A stretch of 64,000 nucleotides of DNA. Origin: Beroe forskalii. Lineage: Eukaryota; Ctenophora; Nuda; Beroida; Beroidae. Every line of letters starts with the position of its first letter. Within the stretch, counting starts at the first letter, position 1. Location of the stretch: contig WFMF01000007.1 in the NCBI GenBank assembly GCA_011033025.1, positions 310,001 to 374,000 of the forward strand, in the 5' to 3' direction. The translations under genes were made by a program, and so were the position numbers. Below the pieces are notes generated by a model that ran no database searches, was not told the DNA's origin, and was given only the letters and a program-made list of their open reading frames with translations. This document shows positions 36,701 to 48,700 of the stretch, piece after piece.

Positions 36701-39700
36701 TCAAGATAGTACGAAGGTAATAAGCATGTTGGAACTCATGAATAATACTTACTAAAATAATGTTATACTTTTTTGCATTTTCATTTTGCTTCAAAATTCC
36801 CACAATTGATTCAATAGATATTGCCCATATTAAATAGAACACCCGGGACAATAGACTGTTGCTGCGTCACCGCTCTCCAAGGTGGCGTTGACAGGGGCAG
36901 ACTGTTCGGTTCCTGCTCGGGTTTTCAGAGTTGCAACCCACGTTCCCGCTCGGCCGCCGAACTTGGCCCACTTGCCGTCCGTAACCAAGTCTCGTTCCGG
37001 GTTGAGGTTCCTGGTGAAGAGGCCTGTGCTCCTCCGCTTTCCTTTTCTGCACAGTTTGAGAGTTCCATCGCCGTCCACTACTTTGCATATCTTGATGGAG
37101 TAACTGCCGGCTGCCACAGGGATTTGGTCATCAGTAAAGTAGGTGATGGTGCCGTTTCCGTTAGTCAGTTTGAAGGAGACCTGGCAGATTTCATCCGGCA
37201 CACACACCACGTCCCCGACCGGTGCAATGTTGAGGTATCGAGGTTGCACCGTTGCAAAGCCCATTACTAGGACGCCGACCAGCAAAATGGACAGAGCGGA
37301 ATACATGATTCTGGTTGAGAGACAACTAGAGAGATAACTTGCTGAAGTATGATTTCATTCAGTCCGCAGGGGATTTAAAAAGGGTCCATCGTCTCATTTT
37401 TTGAATTACCGCGTTGCTTTACCATGATTGGTTTCTTAAACTGCAAAGCTTTGTGATTGGTTCCTCTTGGTCGGATAACGCGTGTTTTCCGACTGAACAC
37501 CCAGGTGGCCTCCTAATCTTTGTACTAGCTCTTTAGCAATATAATTCACCATACTACCTTAGTACTCTTCAAACGCGTTTCAATTCAAGTTGCTTTGAAT
37601 GCTGAGAATAACGTGACTAAATAAGCGACTTTTTTAATGTTTGAAGACTAATATCTAGATAAAAACAATGATAGGTAAATGCTAAATAAGTCGGACTACT
37701 ATATGTTGGACTAATAGACGTTGTAAAACTTGGAGAGAATCAACATAACAAAAGACCTAATTTAGAAAATAACTATATCAGGTTTGATGGCTTTCATTGA
37801 TGAGACTAAAGAGTAAAGGAGACTTATGCAACTAATATCTTGATGAGTTTTTTTTTTCAAATTTGAGAAAGGTTTTTAAATAATACCATGTGTGTTGCTC
37901 CATTATAGGAGATGCCGTTTTTACGTCTTTTGTAGAGTGAATTTTTCGGCGAAAAATGATAAATGCTAAATAATTCGGACTCCATTTTAAAACTTTGAGA
38001 CAATGAACATAACAATCTTACTACTGATTGGGTGTGGTCAGTCCATTATGTCAGTTGGAACCAACGTAACTAAATCTCACGCAGTCCGAAACAACGTTCT
38101 TCTAACTTGGAATAAACAACATCGACGTATTTCTTTATTTCTACAACTCATCGACGTGAACTCACGTGCTGAAATACAGCAACTGGCTTCAATTTCACGT
38201 GCATTTATCGTATTTGAACTTGTTTCACTATAATCAAGTAAAAAATCGCGTATAAATATCAATTTCTTTAAATTCCCTAATTTCGACGTAAAGCGTCCAC
38301 GTGAACTCACGTAATTCACTATTTAATCATATATTTCCCATACCTATTCACTGCGAGACATGAATAAACTGTGACTCCAAATTATTGAATTAACAAGAGA
38401 AAGATTCAAAATTCCCACTATTCTTTTGAAGCATTATCAAAATTCATAATTGTTAGTCAGTTTCAGAGTATTTCTGCCCTTGATTATTCTCTCGATGAAT
38501 CATTCTCTTCCTGGCAGTATACACCGCGTATTATAGTTTGTGCAAAAATTCCTAAAACTCGGCACCGTAAGGCAATACACAAAGAAATTACTACAAAGAT
38601 TAGCTGCCCGAAGATCCCACATCATCCTGTACAACTCGTTGTAGAAGAAACTGGGGAGCTCCTCCATAGGCTTGATCCTTACAGCGATGTTCTGGGCTAG
38701 CAAGGGTAGGTTGGTGAGACAGAACAACACGGAAGTCATAACAACAGTGATAAATCCTTGCCACGTCGCTTGGGCTCCCGCTCTCAGGGCTACTTTCCTG
38801 GCATGAGCCAGGCACGATACAATGATCACTGTGCAACCAACAGTCAGAAGAAGGGGTAGCGTTATGTAGACTGTGATAAAGAGTGGCTGATAAGGAGAAC
38901 GGTCTTCAGTACTGTGATTAAATACACATGCAAACACTCTGCGGTCGAAGAAGATGTTCTTGCGTTCCACAAATGCTATGTAAAAAGCAAGTGGAGTTGT
39001 AAAAGTCCAAATCGTGAGTCCAACTACGATTGGTAACTTTTGAACGATCATCAAACGCGGCAATCGGCTTCCCGGGCACTTCATTATTATTACCCGAGCT
39101 AGTGCCATGGTGGCAGTCAGAGTCCGAGTTACGGAGCTGGAGTAAAACCCTAACGCTACACTCCACGTGCACAAGTGATGGGGTCCGAGCACGTTGTCAT
39201 TAGCAACCATGGATAGGGTCCGGGGATCGTCACAGCAAGACACAAGGTCACGTCGCTCACTGAAAGTTGCTGGATTAGACTCACCAAGAAGGGATTTAGT
39301 TTGTTGAATGCCTTAAACCTCACTGACCCGACCAGCACTAAAACGTGGCCTGTAAGGGACGTTAAAACGACTAATGTCAGGAAAAAGGCGTATGAATATC
39401 TTCCAGTGTCACTTGCCAAAGCAAGGGTTGTTGCCCTGGAACTGTTCATATCGGCGCCTTTCTGAGAACTATTCCAACAATGAAGGCTTTTAGAATTTCA
39501 GAGAAAGTTCAATCTACCAACACGAATAAAGTTTGTGAGGTCAATCTCATTGTCTACTGTTCCCTCTACTGAAAAATGTATTTAGATTCTGCGAAATAAC
39601 GATTATTAACTTATTAATGGGGCCATATATGAATTAGACGCTAAGAACTCATTTGTGGCCAACCATTAGCCCATTTCGAGACATTCTTACTGAAGCTGGA

Positions 39701-42700
39701 GGTCGTCATTGGAGCATAAAAAGACAAATAGAGTAAATATGATCGAATTTTCACGTAAATTCCTTGAAAGTACCAAGCTTGACATGCCAAGATATCTTGA
39801 CAGTAACGTGGAAGGGTTGCAAAGAGACAGGGTTAAGATATATCATATATAAACGATATTACAATACACGTAATAAGACGTCCAGCTAGTGGCGAAGCAA
39901 ATTTCTGCAGTGATGCTTAGAGATGCCTTTATGCTTTTATAGTTTCCTCTTGCCTCTTGCCTCATGCCTTCTATTTAATTACTAATTAGCCACCAGTTAC
40001 TCAGTTTCATAATATTATGGTGCAGTATCGTGAATATTCATTTCAGTGGTAATGATAATATGACGCAATGTTGCCGAGCTGTTTCTTAGGAACTCACTTG
40101 ACGAGTAATTGGTAATATACGCGCTAATCTAATGGCGCATAGTGATACTGTTGCACCTTTTTGCCCGGTGTTCTTACCCAAAGGAAAACATTTCCTTGTG
40201 TTTTTCTTATCGTGGATCAGATTAATTGGAGCAGTAACCCTGGCCAGAAACGTCTCAGTTGCGCGCCATTTAAGTAGCGCGTATCAATATTAAGAACGGT
40301 CGTCCTAGACCTAAAATTTTAAAATTTAACGACAAATTGTTCTAGATAGGTCCCGACTCTCTATTTCTTTTTCTTTTCCTGATATGCAGGGGGTTACCGC
40401 CCTGTCCATGGCGGGAATAATCTCCTATTTTGTTCCAGGTAACAGGGTGGTAACTGAAAGTAGAGTTAGGAAAGTTGATGCAACAGACGCGACAAGCACC
40501 GAAAATGTCGCATACGGTAAGTTTATAGAAATTCACTCTTACCAATATACCTATATAATACATGTCTCGCTCGACAGTTTGATTTTAGTTCTTGTAGCTC
40601 AAGAGAACTCACTTTGAGTCATGATAATGATGCCTCTTGCTATTTCTATATGCTAGCCTCTACAGAGTGATTGAAATTTCGACCCCCTCTAGAAAAATGG
40701 TTGAAAAAAACCTTATCTTTACGAACTGTATAATATCCCATGGCTAAGGTCGTATACTCGTATGTTCCGTTTACTAGGTTTATGTTCCTTACGTGTAGCA
40801 TTATAGCAAATATTCGAATTAGTGGAGTTATACTGTAATGCACTGTAATATGTTCACAACACATGTTTTTACCGTATGTACAAAATATACACAATCGATA
40901 ATTCCTGAAGATGGTACGTTAGTGCATGAAACTTTGAGTTGGAACCCGATCGTTTTATTCGGTTCTTGTGCCCTTTGTACAATCCACAATTCCACATTTT
41001 TTCGCCAAATATATGAAGCAAGCCATATCACCCCCAGAAGCCCGAAACTTCCGCAGAAGTCACTTCATAATCATTAACACGGCGCTGTTTTCTGTAGAAT
41101 TAACTCTCTGTTTGGTTCTGTATGAATTATAAAACGTTTAGCTGTTTATACAACTTGAAAAGGAGATAACGATCACTGACCAGCTTTTTAGTGTGGCAGT
41201 CACAGCTTTATCCCCCTGACTCCCTAAATCATTAGTTTACTACGAATTCCATATCACTGCGATTTGTGCTGATATCTTCCATCCTAAATGCTAACATCCT
41301 TAATCCTCTTGTTTATTGTGATGTATAATGCAGCGCTAAAATATTTAAAGGTCATACATTATCTATGAATTTATTCATTTTGGACATGATAAAGAAGGAT
41401 GACGTATATAAAAATATAAATGAGCAAATGCTTCTTACGTTCAGACAACGGGGTCCCTGATTTCACGGGGATCTGGAAAACTATTACTGTTAATATCTTT
41501 TAAAAATATTTCTTTGTGTTTCAGACGGTCAGAGTTATCGACAAGAGGAAGTTGAACCTCCTCCTTTACAGGTAACTGAATACTACTGAGATTGAAGTGT
41601 GTATTGTATACATGTATATAATGTACATGTGAAACTTGAGTAGATAATATAATATCATAATATTTACAATAACACGGTGAAAAGCTGTCAACCTGTGTTT
41701 ACATTCCTGTGTAAACTCACTTTGACATGAAAATAACTTCACCTGCAACACTGGAAGTAAAAGTACTGGAACTTTGAACGAAGGAATTGGGAGCTTGCCT
41801 AATGTAACTGGGTTTGGTTGTTACATTTATAGTCCCTTCATGTCCTGCTATCATAGTTCCATTCGATATATATGACATTCTGCTAATAAATGTTATGACC
41901 TGATTAGCCACCATATGTTTAGCATCGATAGGCCTATAAGAATCAGTTAAACTTACATTTAATCGGCTCTGAATAACACGCTCTATTTCTCTCTTATCCC
42001 ATTGTTAACACTATTAGAATATTAGACCCTGTCAATAATAGTACATGTAACTAAATTAATTATTGAATTCTCATGTCCTTATCAGTAAATTTCAAAACTT
42101 TGCATGGATCAGCTATCAAACTATTGAGTATTCACAAATATACTGAAGTACAATGTACATAATGTATACATTATACATCATAACATGTACTGTGTGTATC
42201 TGACCAGTAACTTGATCCTCCCTTATCAGCCAGTACACATAGAGCAAACAGACCGGCTTCCTCCGCCCCCGGAGTTTGATCTAGCACCTCCTCTACCCTA
42301 CGACACTCCCTACCAGTAAGTTTATTTATCAAGTTTGCTGAGCCGCGCATTTCGCCGCGTAAAAATCGGTTTGATTTTTGACGCGCCGTGCACTGCGCAG
42401 TTTGAATTTTGGTTTTCATCTAGGCACTGAGTGGGTTAGATCGTGAATGTATCTAAGATTTAAAAGATAAAATGCCCCAATCAAGCTCCAATATTTGCAT
42501 TTTGAATATTCAAATCATGTCATTAGCTTTGCATTTCAATCTTATACTAAAATTGTCAACTCATGCATTTTTAATCTCATCATATAGCGACACAGTATTC
42601 CTTGAATGCAGATACTACCCAATTTAGATATAATTTTATCATTATTGCCACTAACATTAAACCCAGCACTGAAGGGTGTCAGGTGTGCGTGATGGGCGAG

Positions 42701-45700
42701 CAGAGCGCCACTCAGTAGCTCAATAATCCAGTTTTAATAATAAGATCTCCGAAGAAGTCAGAAAATAGCCTTGCTCCCATTTGTAGCCGACTCATATTTC
42801 AAAATTGAATCATGTTGTAAACAAAAGAAGATCCTGCCAACGCCCTTGTAACTGATTATATGGGTAAACCTCTGTCTATAAAACCCTGTTTCGACTAGAC
42901 AATTTAATAAGGAACTTTTTGAAATTCGTCATAACACAGTGTTGTAACGAACAGGTGGCAGTTCGTCATAACACAGTGTTGTGACAAATTGGTGTCAGTT
43001 CGTCATAACACAGTGTTGTGACGAACAGGCGTCAGTTCGTCATGACACAGTGTTGTGACAAATTGGTGTCAGTTCGTCATAACACAGTGTTGTGACGAAC
43101 AGGTGTCAGTTCGTCATGAAACAGTGTTGTGACGAACAAGCGTCAGTTCGTCATCACACAGTGTTGTTATGAACAGGTGTCAGTTCATCATGACACAGTG
43201 TTGTGACGAACAAGCGTCAGTTCGTCATGACACAGTGTTGTGACAAATTGGTGTCAGTTCGTCATAACACAGTGTTGTGACGAACAGGTGTCAGTTCGTC
43301 ATGACACAGTGTTGTGACAAATTGGTGTCAGTTCGTCATAACACAGTGTTGTGACGAACAGGTGTCAGTTCGTCATGACACAGTGTTGTGACGAACTGGT
43401 GTCAGTTCGTCATGACACAGTGTTGTGACAAATTGGTGTCAGTTCGTCATAACACAGTGTTGTGACGAACAGGTGTCAGTTCATCATGACACAGTGTTGT
43501 GACGAACTGGTGTCAGTTCGTCATGACACAGTGTTGTGACGAACAAGCGTCAGTTCGTCATCACACAGTGTTGTTATGAACAGGTGTCAGTTCGTCATAA
43601 CATACTAACATAATGTTGTGACCAGTGACGAATTATATTACTGAATAATGTAATTAATAACCAATTGACGAAAACCTGATTTATAGTTTCCTCTGTGTGA
43701 CCCTAAACTCAGTTTGTGTGGCTCCAAGGATATCGAAGTGTGTCTCAAATTCAACTTCCTTTTTAGTAATATCGAGAATAGAAGAATACGATCCTGTGAA
43801 TTTGATATCCACCTACCTTGTATAGTTGGTACATTGTTTGTAAAGCGAACGCAATACCATCTCCTCTAATTGAAGTGTACTAACCTGCAAATCAACCCCT
43901 CTTTGCGGCATGTTCTCTAAATATGCAATCCGATTCAATTATGCCTTTATTTGCATATTATTATTATCATCATGGCTCACCGATCACGAAAATGGTACAT
44001 GCATTAAACCGTCAAAGATGTTTGAACACTGATTGTTTGAGTTAGTGAGAAATGTTTGGAGCCCCTTGATTGTGAGGAATGTATTTTAGTGTGCATTATC
44101 AGGCGTGTGTGGCTTAAGTGAGACTTTGTTATTATTTTCTTTGTTTACCGGCTCATTTACCCAATCATGTGTCAATGACTAGCTCTAGGAAGGAGAACTG
44201 GATGTACTTTCTGGAACGCGCGAAAATATTTGCAATTTTACATACAGCCGCAGCGCCAAATTTGAATTATCTATTGATCGAATTGCTTATTACGCGCGCG
44301 GCGGGCCTTTTTTGATCGCTCAATCCAATCCATGATCCACAGCATATCGATCAAAAAGATCACATAACGATCGATCTCACTCGTCTTATCTTCCCTCTGC
44401 CTATCGCACGGGTGACGGGCTACTGCCTTGTGGCACTGGGCAAACCTGGATGAATATGATTCATTGAGGGTATGAAGAATGATCAAACCATACTCTGATG
44501 ATTTGGTCACGTTGTTTGGTCGGAGAAAATTCGGTCCCAGCTACTTCCGGGCATATGAGCGAATTACTGCAGGAGACTCTCGGGAGTACCCCGGGTTAGG
44601 GCGTTTCATAATTTCCCAACTAGAGAACTGCGTATTGCTCGGGGTCAAAAGCTATCCTTTAGGACATTCAAAATTGGCAGAAAAAAATTTCAGACGGAAA
44701 AAATAATTTTAAGCACGTGCACAGGCCACAGCCATTTTTACCTGTTAAAATCATGATTTTTGATAAAATGTTGCCCATCTCTTTTCCTGTTTGAGTTACA
44801 TATTTCTAAGCCTTCTCATCGTGTTCCTCAGCCCAGAAAATGGGGGTATAGGTCCGAAAATTTTTGACTGAGTTATCACCGACTTTCATATGCCCATACA
44901 TGGGCATGCGCCTGGTTTTGCTCGCGTATGCCCATATATGCAAGTTCACGTAATTACACTCAACGTTACAGAAAGGCGCGCCTCTCCGAGGGGTTTTTGA
45001 GTCAATTAAATGAAACTTCCCGGATATTTCGGTTGTTATCAGGGCAATAGGTGTGACAATGGATTTAGATTCATTTTTGAGCCCCAGAAGCGGAGTTATG
45101 GCCAAAAAATCATATTAAATCTTTGATATTAAAGCATAAGTAAAGAAAACTATTTATAACCTGAATGAGAGTGGTGAGATTCTACACAGTGACAGAGCAC
45201 TTACTATAGTGAAGGATTTTGACTACTTGACAGCAAACACGATGGATTTTTCTGCAGAATATCTTGAACTTGACAGCTGGAGCAGGGGGCAGATCATTTG
45301 TGTTTCCCGGAATACCATTTTACGGGAAAAACATGGCAGGTGTCTAAAACATGACAGGTTCAGCAGGGGCAGATTATCTGTATTGGCCAGAATAGTTTTC
45401 CGTGGACAACACCACATTATGTGCATGCGCCACGGGCAAAATCCGGAGAGGCACTCCTCAGTACCGCAGAAGCGCACCGAAGCGTCTTTTAACCAGCCAC
45501 ACGTGGAGCAGGAAATCATTCTATTTGCCAGCAGTAGGAGACACGAGTACTTGGGATATCGTTTCACCATATTCCAAACCAAGTTTATCGCTCATACTAA
45601 TACCTCTTTAGTTGATTGGAGTACTTTGACATCGCTAAGATGCGTTGCTTCTTCGCTCTACTGCTCTTCGCTGTCAGCATCGTCTTTGTGTCGTCTGCAG

Positions 45701-48700
45701 AGGATACCTGCAAGGTCGAAGGGGAGGAGATGACCTTTAAAGACATCAGGGGCTGCAGGAAATGTACGAGAAAGTGGAGCTTCATACAGAGAAAGTGCAT
45801 CGGACAAGGTTAGTTTGAGCGCCAAACTCAAGAATAGGGTTACTGACTCACCTATAATACATTACCTTCCGGGTTTACAGATCAGTATAATACATTTGAT
45901 AGGTTAATTCATCTATTCTATTCTATAAATGCAGACAAAATTAATTTCCTTATTACAAAACATGAATATGAATCGACTAAAACGTTGCTTCTCTTATCCA
46001 AATCCTTCTAAATCACGGAGCTTAACATTCATGTTCAGGATTCTGTATTGAAGATGGTGTTGATAGGACCAGCAAAAAGTGGACAAGAGTCCAGACCAAG
46101 TGTAGGAAGAGAGTGGCAACACTGGCCCAGCACTGTGACACGGACCTGCTGGCCGAGGGAGGCATCACACTAACAGGAGATGACGGGACTGAGTGTAGTG
46201 TGGACCAGGCCAAGGTCAATGAGGCGCAGTTCGACAGTTACTGGGAGGACTGGGATGCCGAGTGGGGGCCGTGTTCGGAGAGTTGTGGGGGTGGAGTCCA
46301 GACCAAGAGCCGGGAGTGCACATCCAATGGCGTTGATCCATGTCCGACTGAGGCGGAAGTTATCGATGGGGATGGAGTGGTGATTGGCACTGATATCACT
46401 GATACGCTAACTCAGGCTTGCAATGAGGAAGCATGTGAAGTGAATGAGTGTGAGAACGGTTCACATACCTGTGATGAGAACGCTACATGTACTGACACTG
46501 ATGACAGCTACACTTGCAGCTGCAATGAGGGGTACTCTGGTGATGGGAACACCTGTGCAGATGATGACGAGTGTACACTGGGCACTGCTACCTGTGATCC
46601 TAATGCGGACTGCTCTAACATCGTTGGCTCGTATGAGTGTGCCTGCAGGGATGGATTTGTGGAAGGAGAATCTGGTTGTGAAGGTTAGAAAATACGATTT
46701 TAAATTTATTTGAAAAATCATGTATTGCCAAATTTTGAAGTTATCGAAGGACATCAGAGGTCGGACACCGAATATTTGATTGACGCTAACTTCCGAATTT
46801 CTTCTGTTGAGGCGCAGGGGCCTATTTTTATGCCATTTAGCAAGTTTTATTACAGACTTCTTATTGAAAGTCGTGAACTCTAAATTTACAGTTTATAAAA
46901 TATAAGTTTGAGATTTTACTGATTTTCTACAGAGGATGAAAGGGATTTATTTCCTTCAGATATTAACGAGTGTGAAGATGGGACACACAACTGTGATCCT
47001 AATGCTGAGTGTAGCAACACTGCTGGACACTTCACCTGTGCTTGTAATACTGGGTTCTCTGGTGATGGAATCGTCTGTGTTGATGACAACGAGTGCACTG
47101 ATGGAAACAACAACTGCGATGATAATGCCTCGTGCGAGAACACTGAAGGGTCGTACGAGTGTACTTGTAACGCGGGTTTCACTGGCACGGACTCGTGTAC
47201 TGATGTAAACGAGTGTGACGATGGGACGCACAACTGCGACACCAATGCCGAGTGTACCAACACCGCGGGAAGCTTCACGTGTGCCTGTAACGACGGATTC
47301 TCGGGTGACGGAGTGACCTGCTCGGACGTGTCGGAGTGTGAGAACGAGACGGACGACTGCGGGGAGGAAGCCGAGTGTACTAACACGTTGGGGGCCTTCA
47401 CTTGCGCCTGTAACACGGGGTACACGGGGGATGGGAGGACTTGTACTGATGTGGATGAGTGCACTCTAGGAACACACAGCTGTGATGTGCATGCGACCTG
47501 TACCAACACTGCAGGGACATTTGAGTGTGCCTGCAACGACGGATACGAGGGAGATGGCAACTCCTGTGCTGATATTAACGAGTGTGAAGATGGGACACAC
47601 AACTGTGATCCTAATGCTGAGTGTAGCAACACTGCAGGACACTACACCTGTGCTTGTAACCCTGGGTTCTCTGGTGATGGAATCGTCTGTGTTGATGACA
47701 ACGAGTGTAATGATGGAAACAACAACTGCGGAAGTTACTCGGAGTGTACCAACGAACCTGGCACGTTTTCCTGCAGCTGTCAGGAAGGATTTGACGGGGA
47801 TGGCATCACATGCTCATCTGACGGAGAGTGGGGAATGTGGGGTGAGTGGGGAGCGTGTACGGTGACATGCGGTGGCGGCACTGAGACCCGGACCAGGACA
47901 TGTATTGGCCCTATTAACGGGGGAGCCGAGTGTGATAACTCTTACGGAGACACTGACAGCTACGAGTGTGGCACTGAGGAGTGCCCTGTTCCAGTGGACG
48001 GGTATTGGGAGGAGTGGGGAGTGTGGAGTGAATGTTCCACCTCCTGTGGAGTGGGGGCGATCACCAGATCCAGGTCCTGTGGCTCCCCAGAATGGAGGGG
48101 CTGATGTCTGTGGCACAGATGAAGCTGAGCAGCTGGCTCATTGCGCCAATGAGAAGTGCCCAGAAATCATCATTTATTCCAACACTGAGTACCTAGGTAA
48201 CTCGATAAGTGTATCTTCTTCCATTGAAAGTATTGGAGAGTTCTCCTCCGTATGGAATGACAACATTGAGAGTGTCCGGGTGGTGAAAGGGGTGTGGCAG
48301 CTGTATGGTGATGACGAGTACACTGGCGACTCTAAAGTGGTGTGTGATGGAGATGCTATCCCTGACCTAGGTGACTTCAATAACCAGGCCTCATCGATCC
48401 AACTACTGGATATACCATGCCCAGGTCCAGTTGAAAAATACCAGAAAATCTCGGCATCGGATGTAGGGAATCCTTCTGATGGCCTGCTGAAGGTTGGAAC
48501 TATTGGAGACGGCTTCGATTACCTGGTGCTGATGGTTCTTTCAAGTGGCAATCACTTCCCTGGGAAAGGCAGTGACAGTGAAGCCCACCACACATATGGT
48601 AATAAAGTTATTACCTATACTGACTATTACTTCATCCAGCCAAACAAGGGCTACAAATTCGAGCTATGGACAGGAACTTCACCCCCAACGGCTGAAGAAG

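Noticed and set aside
40390..40438. Upstream acceptor for WAVE exon 7 (TATGCAG), which would add 49 bases
   Set aside because: Exon 6 ends in phase 1; using this acceptor shifts the frame. The acceptor at 40,438 gives a continuous product and has a better polypyrimidine tract.
42905..43625. CRISPR-like appearance of regular palindromic repeats
   Set aside because: The units are contiguous with no unique spacers, and the context is a metazoan intron.
45209..45733. 174-residue frame overlapping the start of the mosaic gene
   Set aside because: It runs in another frame through the signal peptide region of the mosaic gene and has no domain-like content.
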